Assembly (NCBI GenBank): GCA_965214875.1
Contig: OZ243980.1
Location: forward strand, 2,294,001 to 2,358,000
Direction of reading: 5' to 3'
Source: CBDAUN01 sp965214875
GTDB lineage: Bacteria > Pseudomonadota > Gammaproteobacteria > Arenicellales > JAJDZL01
DNA length: 64,000 nt
Shown here: positions 8,965 through 17,869 of the stretch, piece after piece
Layout: each line of letters begins with the position of its first letter
How positions within the stretch are numbered: the first letter of the stretch is position 1
Notes under the pieces: model-generated
Told to the model about the DNA's origin: nothing
Database searches by the model: none
The model's input: the letters and a program-made list of their open reading frames with translations, nothing else
Made by a program: the position numbers and the translations under genes

Positions 8965-9648
8965 ATGCTCGAACATGATTGGAACGTTAGCATTGCGCAA
9001 GCTAAAGCGATTCAGCAAAGATTATCGCAAAAGATTACGTTGCAAGATGACTTCGGTGACATCCGGCACGTTGCCGGGACCGATGTCTCCATCGGTCGAA
9101 GCAAGAAATTTGCCTACGGCGTCGTGGTCGTTCTATCTTTTCCCGAACTTGAAATCGTTGATCGTGTTTGCGCCCGCCTGCCGCTCGAATTTCCCTATGT
9201 GCCTGGGTATCTATCGTTCCGCGAGGCACCTGCCTTGCTTGATGCATACGCCAAGCTCTCCATCATGCCCAATCTTCTGCTTTGCGACGGCCAAGGCATC
9301 GCGCATCCGCGCAGATTCGGTATCGCCTGCCATCTTGGGTTGCTGACCGACACCCCGGCAATCGGCATTGCAAAATCCAGGCTCATCGGCACCCACCAAG
9401 CACCCGGACCCGACAAAGGTTCAGCAGTCGCGCTTTATCACAACAATCAGCAGATCGGCAATGTGCTTCGTTCTCGAAAGTCGGTATCGCCCATCTACGT
9501 ATCGCCTGGACACAAGATTTCCTGCGAATCTGCACTTCGGTTCGCACTTCAATGCTGCAGAAAATACCGCCTGCCAGAGACAACACGGCAAGCTCACAGA
9601 TTTGCGACAAATGTCGCCAAACAGCGCACTACAAATCTTGACGCTTGA
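8965..9648 (+). CDS. nfi: endonuclease V (deoxyinosine 3'-endonuclease)
   Basis: Cleaves DNA near deaminated adenine (inosine) for alternative excision repair. The 227 residues carry the family motifs: GTDVSIG with metal-binding Asp40, the FPYVPGYLSFRE wedge with Glu87, and CDGQG with Asp108, followed by HPRRFGIACHLG and a lysine-containing GIAKSRLIG. The ATG at 8965 gives the usual N-terminus. The 3' end overlaps the convergent SDR gene by 20 bases. Confidence 0.93.
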   Translation: MLEHDWNVSIAQAKAIQQRLSQKITLQDDFGDIRHVAGTDVSIGRSKKFAYGVVVVLSFPELEIVDRVCARLPLEFPYVPGYLSFREAPALLDAYAKLSIMPNLLLCDGQGIAHPRRFGIACHLGLLTDTPAIGIAKSRLIGTHQAPGPDKGSAVALYHNNQQIGNVLRSRKSVSPIYVSPGHKISCESALRFALQCCRKYRLPETTRQAHRFATNVAKQRTTNLDA

Positions 9649-10348
9649 TGACCGACTTTGCCGGAGTCATGCGTATTTCATCGACGACCGTGCCGGCACG
9701 CAGCTTTAAAACGGAACAAGCCATCTCGGCAACATCGTCCGGTTCAACATAATTCTCCGGCTCGTCCCCGTGCGTGAATCCAGCCTTGTCGTAGAACGCA
9801 GTTCTCGCCATTCCAAGATTAATGATGCTCACCCGCACCCCGCTTGCAGCGCACTCTTGACGCAAAACCCTTGCCGCGCCAAGCAGGCCAGACTTCGCCG
9901 CAACATAGGCTGAACCGCGACGCCCGCCCGATAACGCCGACTCCGACCCGATAAAAATCATATCTCCCCTGCCACTGCGTTTCATCGAAGGCATCAAAGC
10001 TTTGGCAAAGCACAGTTGCGCCGTCAAGTTGGTGTCGATTAAATCGCGCAGCTGCTCGTAGGAAAACTCCTCTAAATTGCCGAACCGGCCATACCCGGCG
10101 CAGAAAATCGCAGCACTGAAAATTGGCGCTCGTTCGAGCATCTCAGACAGGCAGCTGCCGAGTGAAGCCAAATCCGAAATATCAATCGTTTCGTGGACGT
10201 ATTCGGGATGATCAAGCATCGCCTGAGCCGCCATTCGCCTCGAAACCCCGTAAACCCCATACTTGTCCGCAAGTAGCCGACTCGCAATCGCCAGCCCGAT
10301 ACCGGAACTTGAACCCGTCACAAGCGCATGATGTTTTGTATCGCTCAT
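9629..10348 (-). CDS. short-chain dehydrogenase/reductase
   Basis: A cytoplasmic NAD(P)-dependent oxidoreductase of 239 residues with the classical SDR fold: nucleotide motif TGSSSGIG (11-18), CAGYG (83-87), an active-site Ser around 135-137 (GSES), Tyr148 and Lys152 (YVAAK). The substrate cannot be told from sequence. Its start overlaps the stop of the spore-photoproduct-lyase-like gene by 4 bases, so the two are surely co-transcribed and probably translationally coupled. I infer a shared pathway. Confidence 0.88.
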   Translation of the reverse strand: MSDTKHHALVTGSSSGIGLAIASRLLADKYGVYGVSRRMAAQAMLDHPEYVHETIDISDLASLGSCLSEMLERAPIFSAAIFCAGYGRFGNLEEFSYEQLRDLIDTNLTAQLCFAKALMPSMKRSGRGDMIFIGSESALSGGRRGSAYVAAKSGLLGAARVLRQECAASGVRVSIINLGMARTAFYDKAGFTHGDEPENYVEPDDVAEMACSVLKLRAGTVVDEIRMTPAKSVIKRQDL

Positions 10349-11346
10349 TGGACAATCGTCGCTTCGTATATCTTTTTTGAATCAATATATTGACTAAGCT
10401 TATTGATGCACCAGCTGAGCATTTCGCGCTCTATGGCTCGCGGATAGGACACCATGCCATCGGATTGCTCGAATGGCAAAGCAAGAAACTTGCTATCGGG
10501 ATACAGATTCGCCATTTTCTTGTGAAACCCGCGCGGCAAGCGGAAAGCCCCAACACTCGCTGAGTGAATCAAGGCATGATCGAGATGCCCAAATACCATT
10601 TCGAACAATTTCCCGTAGGCTTCTCTGTATGAGCCTTGGTAGATCATCGGGTCAAACCGCAGACCGATCTTCCATCCAGCACTTTGCAGACTGGCCATCG
10701 CTTCGATTCTTTTTTTTACACTCGGCACCTTATCCTCTAGCTCGCTAGAAACCTCCTGAGGCGTAAGGCTGAATGCGACGATCACATTTGAAGATGGCGC
10801 ACGGCCAAGCAACGAGCGAATCTGGGTGCTTTTTGTACGAAGCTCCAGCATTGCACCGTGATAGCGCTCAAAAGCTTCGATAAAGTAGTTTGCAAGTCCC
10901 GCCACCGGCTCCATCGCAAGACTATCGCAGTCGTACCCCGAAAAGAAATGCACCTCATCGGCATCATCATGCTTGTCGAGTGTCGTTTCAATGGATTTTC
11001 GAAATGCATCAAAGTTGACGAACAAGACGTGATTCGCCGACCGGTACATGCCCTGCAAGAAGCAGTACCGGCAATCGTAGACGCAGTTCAACATTGTCGA
11101 AAAATAATAGTTGTGCACACCGCCGACACCGTAGCCGCTCGGAGCCGGCAACACATGATTCATTTTCTTTTGCGCTAGAATCAGCGCAGGCCGCCGCTTC
11201 TGCAATCTGAAATCTTGCGCATTTCGATTGAACACTTCGGTGTACGAGTCGCAAGGAACAAGCCGTGCCTGCGGATATCGGTCAACGATACGCTCAACTT
11301 TAGGCAAAGAGCGAACACCGTTTTCGATGTAGATCGTTTGATACAT
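10345..11346 (-). CDS. radical SAM protein of the spore photoproduct lyase family
   Basis: A 333-residue protein with the radical SAM cluster motif CVYDCRYC (Cys88, Cys92, Cys95), preceded by LNC and followed by FLQGMY, as in spore photoproduct lyases. It would bind a 4Fe-4S cluster and generate the 5'-deoxyadenosyl radical. Everything else in the window points to a non-sporulating proteobacterium, so repair of spore photoproduct is not implied. The Gram-negative members are of unclear role. It sits in a tight - strand group with the SDR gene (4-base overlap) and a nucleoside phosphorylase-like gene (2-base gap). Confidence 0.82.
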   Translation of the reverse strand: MYQTIYIENGVRSLPKVERIVDRYPQARLVPCDSYTEVFNRNAQDFRLQKRRPALILAQKKMNHVLPAPSGYGVGGVHNYYFSTMLNCVYDCRYCFLQGMYRSANHVLFVNFDAFRKSIETTLDKHDDADEVHFFSGYDCDSLAMEPVAGLANYFIEAFERYHGAMLELRTKSTQIRSLLGRAPSSNVIVAFSLTPQEVSSELEDKVPSVKKRIEAMASLQSAGWKIGLRFDPMIYQGSYREAYGKLFEMVFGHLDHALIHSASVGAFRLPRGFHKKMANLYPDSKFLALPFEQSDGMVSYPRAIEREMLSWCINKLSQYIDSKKIYEATIVQ

Positions 11347-11348
11347 GA

Positions 11349-12170
11349 CTACCTTTTATGCCAGATTGAGCAATGCGCGTCATTCATTGCCTTTAGCACG
11401 GATTTTGCCGAACCGAACTGTTCAAAACGCTCAAGATCAGACAGCAATGAAGGATCCAGCGTCGTCAGTTTTGTCAATCGATCACGAAGAATAGCGCGCT
11501 GAGTCGCAGAAAACTTCCATCGATCATGGAACCAGCGCTCAAGATCAGCTTGCGGTGCACGGCAATCCAACTCAACTGCAAGTGCAAGCAGCGCCTCGGC
11601 AAGCTCTTCAATTGCATCGAGCTGATCATCAATCAGCTCCCCGATCATGACATCGGCAACCTTGGAAGCGGCACTGTCTTTCGTATCGGAGACAACCTTG
11701 TAACTCTGCACAATCTCTGAAGTGGATGCACGGCTTGCAGCAGCATAAAAACCGGCGGCCTCCATGTCGTAGCCTGCATCCTGTCCATAGGCTGTTTCGA
11801 CCGCATCGACCGTGATGAGTCGACTAGAGGACCACATCCGGTCGAATATCAAAGGCGGATGCCAAACACGACCCGTAGCGGATTCGCTGATGGAATGAGC
11901 GATAAACCCTTCGCCTACATCACGTGATCCATGCCCAGCCACACCGATGTTAAGCCATGCGCTCGTTTCTTCGTTACGAGTGCGGCCATGGACATAGCCA
12001 ACCGTTGCAGCGGAAGCGACACGACCGATACCGCTGACCGATAGACAGATCATGCCGGATTCATAGAGTACGCCAATCTGCGAGTTTCCATGCCGCCGCT
12101 TCAGACCAAATCTACCAATCAACGGTTGCGCTTCAGCCTGGAGCGCTACTACAAGGTTGATGCTGGTCAT
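11349..12170 (-). CDS. nucleoside phosphorylase-like protein (MTA/SAH nucleosidase superfamily)
   Basis: From the ATG at 12170 (MTSINLVVALQAEAQPLIGR) the protein has 273 residues; an ATG at 12200 would add ten. The N-terminal Rossmann-like part has VSGIGRVASA and LNIGVAGHGS. DMEAAGFYAA supplies the Met-Glu pair that usually holds the ribose, and KVVSDTKD supplies the catalytic Asp region. About 100 extra helical residues follow. Substrates in this superfamily include purine nucleosides and S-adenosylhomocysteine. Its place next to a radical SAM gene could point to removal of S-adenosylmethionine by-products, which is inference. It overlaps the end of the glycosyltransferase gene by 38 bases. 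Confidence 0.68.
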   Translation of the reverse strand: MTSINLVVALQAEAQPLIGRFGLKRRHGNSQIGVLYESGMICLSVSGIGRVASAATVGYVHGRTRNEETSAWLNIGVAGHGSRDVGEGFIAHSISESATGRVWHPPLIFDRMWSSSRLITVDAVETAYGQDAGYDMEAAGFYAAASRASTSEIVQSYKVVSDTKDSAASKVADVMIGELIDDQLDAIEELAEALLALAVELDCRAPQADLERWFHDRWKFSATQRAILRDRLTKLTTLDPSLLSDLERFEQFGSAKSVLKAMNDAHCSIWHKR

Positions 12171-13014
12171 TTTGCTGCAGGGATTGATACTCCGCTTCAT
12201 AGCGCAAGGCGAGCTGCCTCAAATCGCGCAATTCGCTGTGCCGATTTCGTTTCAGAACGCCATTGGCATAGATTTCAAGTTTGGCGAGCAGCGCTTTCAG
12301 CGTATGCAATCGGTCCTGCACCGTAAGAGCATTTGTATTCAGCACCTTCCGCAAAGCAGCTATGCGATAAAAATCCATCGCCGGATAGGCGCGAGACAGC
12401 TGATCATCGTGTCCTCCATGCTTGATGACAAGCGGTCTGTCGACATATTCGACCAGGTGACCGGCGCATATTCGAAGCCACATTTCATAGTCTTCACATA
12501 CTGGCAAGGTTTCGTCAAACCCTCCCACTCGCTCGAAAATGGATCTGTGAATAACGACAGCGGAGGGGGATATTGCGCAAAGCGGAAGACAGTACTGATA
12601 AATTGAACCGCCTCGCTTGCGGTGCTTGGCTTTGGGATTGACTCTGATGCCGTTTCTGAGCCAGACTTCGTCACAGTGGCAGATGTTCGATTCAGAATTG
12701 AGCGCTAGCATCTTTGCTTGCCAGCTCAACTTGTCCGGCATCCACTCATCGTCTGAATCCAAAAATGCCACCCATTCACTTTGACTGAGCCTGATGCCAA
12801 GATTGCGGGCGCTGCTGACACCTGAATGGCCTTGACGGACAAACCCTACGGATGGAAACTCCGCAACCACCATCGCTTCGGTGCCGTCGGTCGACCCGTC
12901 ATCGATTACGACAATTTCATCAGGTTGCAAGCTCTGCGAAAAAACCGAAAGCAAAGCCCGCCGAAGGAAATTCTTTCGGTTATGCGTGGGAATGACAACC
13001 GAAACAGAGCGCAT
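12133..13014 (-). CDS. family 2 glycosyltransferase
   Basis: From the ATG at 13014 (MRSVSVVIPTHNRKNFLRRA) this is a 293-residue GT-A enzyme. It shows VVIDDGSTDGTE, the sugar-nucleotide-binding DSDDEW (DXD-like) and a late ED pair (VCEDYEMWLRIC) that fits the catalytic base region. No membrane segment is evident, so it probably acts at the cytoplasmic face on lipid or protein acceptors; the acceptor is unknown. An in-frame ATG at 13059 lies inside mdh and is less likely. It starts 2 bases after the mdh stop. Confidence 0.85.
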   Translation of the reverse strand: MRSVSVVIPTHNRKNFLRRALLSVFSQSLQPDEIVVIDDGSTDGTEAMVVAEFPSVGFVRQGHSGVSSARNLGIRLSQSEWVAFLDSDDEWMPDKLSWQAKMLALNSESNICHCDEVWLRNGIRVNPKAKHRKRGGSIYQYCLPLCAISPSAVVIHRSIFERVGGFDETLPVCEDYEMWLRICAGHLVEYVDRPLVIKHGGHDDQLSRAYPAMDFYRIAALRKVLNTNALTVQDRLHTLKALLAKLEIYANGVLKRNRHSELRDLRQLALRYEAEYQSLQQNDQHQPCSSAPG

Positions 13015-13015
13015 C

Positions 13016-13999
13016 TTAAAGCATATGGCGAATGGCATCCCGCTCTGCGAGCAACTCACCTTCGGTCATTTTCATCCGCCGCGCACTGAAATCGTTAATC
13101 TGAAGATTCTGTACGATATCGATACGGCCATCGGCGCATGTTGTCGGAAACGAATACACAATTCCCTCCTCTATTCCGTAAGAACCATCGCTGAACACGC
13201 CGGCGCTAGTCCAATCATCGGGCGGTGTCCCGTCAGTCCAGATTCGCATGTGGTCCACGGCGGCGCTTCCCGCAGAAGCGGCGCTTGAAAGTCCGCGAGC
13301 GCCGATGATTTCCGCGCCACGCTTTTGCACACGCGGAATGAATTCGTTCTCCATCCAGCTAGCATCGACCATTTCGAGCGCCGAAACACCCTTTATCGTC
13401 GCATTATGGATGTCGGGATATTGCGTCGCTGAATGATTCCCCCAGATGCACGCATAACGTATGTCAGTGGGCGCGCAACCAGTCTTGCCTGCCAGTTGGC
13501 TAAGTGCGCGGTTGTGATCAAGACGGGTCATCGCAGCCACCTGCGAGATCTCAAGCCGCTTGAAGCGACTCGCAGTAATCAATGCATTGGTATTCGCAGG
13601 ATTTCCGACCACCAGAACCTTGCAATCCAAATGCGCACACCGATCAATCACTGCGCCTTGGTTGAGAAATATTTCCGCATTGGCTTGAAGCAGATCGCCG
13701 CGCTCCATGCCCGGGCCGCGTGGCCTAGCACCTACAAGCAAAATGTAGTCGGCATCACCAAACGCTACCTCCGGGTCATCTGTTGTCAAATAGGAGCTGA
13801 GCGTCGGAAACGCGCAGTCGTCAAGTTCCATTGCTACGCCGTTTAATGCATTCATGGCCGGAGGGATTTCCAACAGCTGCAGAGCTACCGGTTGATCAGG
13901 TCCAAGCATGCTCCCCGAAGCGATGCGAAAGAGCAAGCTGTAGCTGATCTGTCCCGCAGCGCCCGTAACTGCGACACGAAGCGGATTTTTCATGTTCAT
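13016..13999 (-). CDS. mdh: malate dehydrogenase (NAD)
   Basis: Interconverts malate and oxaloacetate in the TCA cycle. The 327 residues belong to the cytosolic-type malate dehydrogenase group common in proteobacteria. NAD-binding GAAGQISYSLL begins near residue 13, the substrate loop ARPRGPGMER carries the arginines (91-100), catalytic Asp161 lies in TRLDHNRA and catalytic His189 in IWGNHSATQYPD. An ATG two codons inside is an alternative start. The glycosyltransferase gene follows directly and may share its transcript. Confidence 0.95.
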   Translation of the reverse strand: MNMKNPLRVAVTGAAGQISYSLLFRIASGSMLGPDQPVALQLLEIPPAMNALNGVAMELDDCAFPTLSSYLTTDDPEVAFGDADYILLVGARPRGPGMERGDLLQANAEIFLNQGAVIDRCAHLDCKVLVVGNPANTNALITASRFKRLEISQVAAMTRLDHNRALSQLAGKTGCAPTDIRYACIWGNHSATQYPDIHNATIKGVSALEMVDASWMENEFIPRVQKRGAEIIGARGLSSAASAGSAAVDHMRIWTDGTPPDDWTSAGVFSDGSYGIEEGIVYSFPTTCADGRIDIVQNLQINDFSARRMKMTEGELLAERDAIRHML

Positions 14000-14058
14000 C
14001 TACCTGCCATCAAATGTTGTGAAGTGCCGAATTTCGACAGATTAGCCACGAAAAACAG

Positions 14059-14685
14059 CTACTTTTTTACCTGGCCGAATGTCTCTGCACCCGATTCGAG
14101 AAATTTGATCTCCTCATCGGTCGACTCCCGCTGAACAATGGCGTTTCGATGCGGAAATCTGCCGAACTGCTCAATAATGCGCAAATGCATCACCGCGTAG
14201 TCGTATGATTCGACCATCACTTCTCCATAGGGAGTATCTTTGCTCTCGTCCGCAAGTTTCTTGTACAGTTCAACCGATCGTTGCTGTGCCTGAATGTCTT
14301 CGGCGTGTTCAAGCGGCAAATAGGCAAACAGCCGCTCAATCAGATTCCATTGCTGCTCCAGGCCGGATGCCAGTGCCAATTCTGTCGCGCGCAGCGCGAT
14401 TGAATCATACTCGAATGCCTGGCTTGTTCCGCGATAGACATTTCGAGGAAACTGGTCGGCAACGACAATAAAGGCAAGAAGGCTGCGCGAATCTTGCAGC
14501 CAGCTGTCCAAGCGGCCGCTGCCTGCGGCTTGAATATAGGATTCGAACCGCTCCGAGATGGCCGCATCGAATTCTTCGGATGACGTGAACCAGACATCTC
14601 GGAGCTTCAAAAAGGTTTCGACCGATTCACCGCTATCCTTGAACCAGAATTCCAAAACGGATTGATGATCAAACTGCGCTTGCAT
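14059..14685 (-). CDS. DUF924 family protein
   Basis: 208 residues, mostly helical, with the family pattern: VLEFWF near the N-terminus, DQFPRNVYRGTSQAFEYD in the middle and QFGRFPHRNAIVQRESTDEE near the end. The fold resembles TPR-like helical repeats; no biochemical role is established for the family. It lies between mdh (60 bases) and the ribosomal protein L17 gene on the same strand, in a conserved-looking housekeeping setting. Confidence 0.9.
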   Translation of the reverse strand: MQAQFDHQSVLEFWFKDSGESVETFLKLRDVWFTSSEEFDAAISERFESYIQAAGSGRLDSWLQDSRSLLAFIVVADQFPRNVYRGTSQAFEYDSIALRATELALASGLEQQWNLIERLFAYLPLEHAEDIQAQQRSVELYKKLADESKDTPYGEVMVESYDYAVMHLRIIEQFGRFPHRNAIVQRESTDEEIKFLESGAETFGQVKK

Positions 14686-14800
14686 GCCGCCTTATCAGCC
14701 TCGATAGATCATGGCCACTCATATGACGATTGCGGATCCGCCCGCAACCGACCATAAGCCCTTTATCGCCACGACGCGCCAGCTAAGCGAGAGTAGGAGA

Positions 14801-15181
14801 TTAAGCTTCTGGCTCAGCAAACTTGTCGGAGTCGACCAGCTGAATATAAGCCATCGGTGCCGAATCGCCGGCACGGTAGCCGCATTTAAGCACCCGCGTA
14901 TAGCCGCCAGGGCGGTCCTTGTACCGTTCTGCCAGCGGTCCGAACAGCTTTTGCACCGCCTGCCGATCGCGTAATCGCGCAAAAGCGAGACGACGGTTCG
15001 CTACCGTCGGCGTTTTCCCAAGCGTAATCAGCGGCTCGGCATAGCGCCGCAACTCTTTCGCCTTTGCAAGCGTCGTCTTTATGTGCTCTTGTTCAACAAG
15101 AGCAATCGACAAGTTTCGCATGGTCGCTTTGCGGTGGCTAGGCGACCGATTAAGGTGCCGGCCGGATTTGCGATGTCGCAT
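14801..15181 (-). CDS. rplQ: 50S ribosomal protein L17
   Basis: 126 residues starting MRHRKSGRHLNRSPSHRKAT, the standard L17 N-terminus, with ERYKDRPGGYTRVLKCGYRAGD near the end. It binds near the peptide exit tunnel. It is the last gene of the alpha operon, 14 bases after rpoA. I see a TTGCGG/CCGCAA hairpin (14730-14747) downstream but without a T-run. Confidence 0.96.
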   Translation of the reverse strand: MRHRKSGRHLNRSPSHRKATMRNLSIALVEQEHIKTTLAKAKELRRYAEPLITLGKTPTVANRRLAFARLRDRQAVQKLFGPLAERYKDRPGGYTRVLKCGYRAGDSAPMAYIQLVDSDKFAEPEA

Positions 15182-15195
15182 GATGATCGCTCCTG

Positions 15196-16245
15196 CTACC
15201 TGAGCCGGCTGAGCTCGAGCGCTTCTCGCTGCAGCGACTGGGGCGGCCAGTTTTCCAGTTCTTGTCCGAGCACCAAATCGCGCTCAGCAAGAACATTCTT
15301 GATCTCCGCAAGAGATTTCTTGCCCAAGTTTGGCGTTCGCAGCAAATCGACTTCCGTCTTTTGCACCAAGTCGCCAATGTAATGGATATCTTCGGCTTTC
15401 AGGCAGTTTGCAGAGCGAACCGTCAGTTCAAGTTCATCGAGCGGCTTCAGCAGGATCGGGTCGTATTCTGGCTCGACCACCACCTTAGGCTCTTCAATAA
15501 TCTCTTCCAGGTTGACGAAATTGAATAGCTGATCATAAAGAATTTTCGATGCCTGGCGCACCGCCTCGTCCGGCTCTATCGTGCCGTTGGTTTCAATATC
15601 TATAATCAACCTGTCCAAGTCGGTGCGTTGCTCCACACGGGCGTTCTCGACCGAATACGACACGCGTCGAATCGGAGTAAAGTATGCATCAACCTTCATC
15701 TCGCCGATGGTCGCCGACTCATCGAACTCCAGCTTGTCGATGGCAGCATCGCTATCGATAACGCGAAAGCCGCGCCCGCGCGTAACCGTAATCTCCATAT
15801 CGAGCTTGGCGCCTTCTTGAAGATGGGCGATGACGTGATCCCTGTCGTAGATCTCCACATCGTGCGGCAACTGGATGTCGCCTGCTGTCACTATGCACGA
15901 TCCTTCCTTTTTGACACTCAAAATCGCCTTGTCGCGTTCGTCGCCGACAATCGCAACCGCAAGATTTTTCAGATTCATCAGAATCTCGATGACTTCTTCG
16001 CGAACACCTTCGATGACCGTGTATTCATGCAACGCGCCTTCGATGCGAACTTCCGTAACCGCTGACCCAGGCATGGAAGAAAGAAGTACCCGGCGAAGCG
16101 CATTGCCGATTGTATGGCCGAAACCGCGCTCAAGCGGCTCGACAGTGATCTTGCACTGACGTTTGTCCTCAGACATGTCAAGAGACACGGCGCGCGGAAT
16201 AAGAAATTCTGCAACTTCATTCATATTTTCAACAACCTGATCCAT
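15196..16245 (-). CDS. rpoA: RNA polymerase alpha subunit
   Basis: Scaffold for RNA polymerase assembly and contact with regulators. The N-terminal domain shows the dimerisation signature ERGFGHTIGNALRRVLLSSMPG, and the C-terminal domain carries the helix-hairpin-helix part LRTPNLGKKSLAEIKNVLAE that binds UP elements. 349 residues from the first ATG. A second ATG at 16224 (MNEVAEFLIPR) aligns better with E. coli and would give 342. It lies between rpsD (6 bases) and rplQ as usual. Confidence 0.96.
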   Translation of the reverse strand: MDQVVENMNEVAEFLIPRAVSLDMSEDKRQCKITVEPLERGFGHTIGNALRRVLLSSMPGSAVTEVRIEGALHEYTVIEGVREEVIEILMNLKNLAVAIVGDERDKAILSVKKEGSCIVTAGDIQLPHDVEIYDRDHVIAHLQEGAKLDMEITVTRGRGFRVIDSDAAIDKLEFDESATIGEMKVDAYFTPIRRVSYSVENARVEQRTDLDRLIIDIETNGTIEPDEAVRQASKILYDQLFNFVNLEEIIEEPKVVVEPEYDPILLKPLDELELTVRSANCLKAEDIHYIGDLVQKTEVDLLRTPNLGKKSLAEIKNVLAERDLVLGQELENWPPQSLQREALELSRLR

Positions 16246-16251
16246 TTTTAT

Positions 16252-16914
16252 CTACTTGGAGTAATAACCGATAACTAGGGTTTCGTTGATGTCTTCGGAC
16301 AACTGATCGCGTTCTGGCAACTCTTTGAATAATCCTTTGAAATTATCCGTATCCATTTCAATCCAGTCTGGAAACCCTAATTGCTGAGCAATGTCCTGCG
16401 CGAAGATGATTCGCTCCTGCCCGCGAGACTTTTCCCGCACCTCGACAATATCGCCCGGTTTGATCTCATACGATGCGATATTCACTTTCCCGCCGTTGAC
16501 GAGTATCGCATTGTGGTTGACCAACTGCCGGGCTTCTGCGCGAGTTGAACCAAAGCCCATGCGATAAACGACGTTATCCAGCCTTGATTCCAGAATCTGC
16601 AGCAAATTGATGCCGGTTGATCCTCTGCGGCGGGCCGCTTCGTCGTAATGGCGACGAAACTGCTTTTCAAGCACACCGTATATTCTTCGCAGCTTCTGCT
16701 TTTCGCGCAACATTTTTCCGTATACCGTCACCCTAGGGCGCCGTCCGCTCTGCTTTTGTCCCGGCACCTTGCCCCAGCGGCATTTCTGCTCAAGCGATTT
16801 GATGCTTATCTTGTCGCCGGTACTTGAGGCGACGCCGACACCGCGTCTCGTCAGTCCGAGATCGTAGCTCTCTCTGCGCGAGAGCTTGCAACGAGGTCCT
16901 GTGTATTTGGCCAT
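16252..16914 (-). CDS. rpsD: 30S ribosomal protein S4
   Basis: Primary 16S rRNA-binding protein. At 220 residues it is somewhat longer than the roughly 206 usual, because of an insertion around SSTGDKISIKSLEQKCRWGK. The conserved core REKQKLRRIYGVLEKQFRRH and the S4 RNA-binding motif (LDNVVYRMGFGSTRAEARQL) are intact, and it ends in LVIGYYSK. In many bacteria S4 represses its own operon translationally. Part of the alpha operon. Confidence 0.96.
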   Translation of the reverse strand: MAKYTGPRCKLSRRESYDLGLTRRGVGVASSTGDKISIKSLEQKCRWGKVPGQKQSGRRPRVTVYGKMLREKQKLRRIYGVLEKQFRRHYDEAARRRGSTGINLLQILESRLDNVVYRMGFGSTRAEARQLVNHNAILVNGGKVNIASYEIKPGDIVEVREKSRGQERIIFAQDIAQQLGFPDWIEMDTDNFKGLFKELPERDQLSEDINETLVIGYYSK

Positions 16915-16930
16915 AGATCAATCCTTCCCA

Positions 16931-17323
16931 TTAGGCTCGGCGCCGCTTGCGCGGCCGACAACCGTTATGCGGTATCGGGGTTACGTCGGTAATGCTGTTC
17001 ACCTCAAGACCGGCCGCATTGAGCGCGCGAAGCGCCGAGTCGCGTCCAGGCCCCGGACCGCGAACTTGCACATCGATCAATTTCATGCCCATATCTATTG
17101 CGGAGCGCGCGCAGTTTTCCGAAGCCATCTGGGCTGCGAACGGAGTGCTCTTGCGAGAACCTTTGAAATCCATCTTGCCCGCAGTCGACCAGCACAGAAC
17201 ATTGCCTTGCCGATCCGTAATCGTCACGATCGTATTGTTGAAAGACGCGTGAATATGCGCGATCCCCTCGTTTACAGTTCGCTTGACCTTTGCCTTGCGT
17301 TTTCGAGTCTTTGCTTTTGCCAC
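16931..17323 (-). CDS. rpsK: 30S ribosomal protein S11
   Basis: 130 residues with the family signature GIAHIHASFNNTIVTITDRQGN and the C-terminal ITDVTPIPHNGCRPRKRRR; the NG pair is the usual site of isoaspartate formation. It lies on the platform of the small subunit near the E site. Spaced 10 bases from rpsM and 16 from rpsD. Confidence 0.97.
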   Translation of the reverse strand: MAKAKTRKRKAKVKRTVNEGIAHIHASFNNTIVTITDRQGNVLCWSTAGKMDFKGSRKSTPFAAQMASENCARSAIDMGMKLIDVQVRGPGPGRDSALRALNAAGLEVNSITDVTPIPHNGCRPRKRRRA

Positions 17324-17333
17324 AGTCGTATTC

Positions 17334-17690
17334 CTATCTGCGTATCGGTTTTCTCGGGCCTTTTCGAGTCCGGGCGTTGGTCGATGTCCGCTGCCCTCTG
17401 ACCGGCAGGCCGCGCCTATGTCGCAACCCGCGATAGCAACCCAGGTCCATAAGCCGTTTAATATTCATCGATGTCTCGCGGCGCAGATCGCCCTCGATGG
17501 TATAGTGCGCGACCACTGAGCGAAGCCGCTCGGCCTCTTCATCAGACAGTTCGCGAACTTTCTTGGTGCGCTCCACATTCGCGGCATCGCAAATGCTTTC
17601 CGCGGTGCTGACCCCAATTCCCATGATGGAAGTCAGCCCAATGCGTACATGTTTCTGCATTGGCAGGTTGATGCCTGCGATACGAGCCAT
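17334..17690 (-). CDS. rpsM: 30S ribosomal protein S13
   Basis: Start placed at the ATG at 17690 (MARIAGINLPMQKHVRIGLT), which gives 118 residues, the usual size. The longer upstream frame runs through rpmJ and is not real. The C-terminal RHRRGLPVRGQRTSTNARTR tail touches tRNA in the P site. It sits on the head of the 30S subunit and is first of the alpha operon in many bacteria. Confidence 0.96.
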   Translation of the reverse strand: MARIAGINLPMQKHVRIGLTSIMGIGVSTAESICDAANVERTKKVRELSDEEAERLRSVVAHYTIEGDLRRETSMNIKRLMDLGCYRGLRHRRGLPVRGQRTSTNARTRKGPRKPIRR

Positions 17691-17739
17691 GCTGATTACT
17701 CCTTGATACCCACTAATGCGCCGGCGAGTCCCGCCAGCA

Positions 17740-17853
17740 TTACCCTTGCCGCTGCTTGTGCCGCGGATCCGTGCAGATGACGCGCAAAACGCCATGGCGC
17801 TTGATGATCTTGCAGTTACGGCATATTTTCTTTACTGAAGCTCTCACCTTCAT
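17740..17853 (-). CDS. rpmJ: 50S ribosomal protein L36 (zinc-ribbon type)
   Basis: A 37-residue gene between secY and rpsM: MKVRASVKKICRNCKIIKRH, then GVLRVICTDPRHKQRQG. The four zinc ligands (CRNC, C, and H of PRHKQ) are kept, so this is the zinc-binding form. The ATG lies 16 bases after the secY stop and the TAA 49 bases before rpsM. Confidence 0.95.
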   Translation of the reverse strand: MKVRASVKKICRNCKIIKRHGVLRVICTDPRHKQRQG

Positions 17854-17869
17854 GATCAAACTCCTCCGC

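Noticed and set aside
17691..17795. N-terminal extension of ribosomal protein S13
   Set aside because: The extra 35 codons read the rpmJ gene in another frame; the normal start at 17690 is clear.
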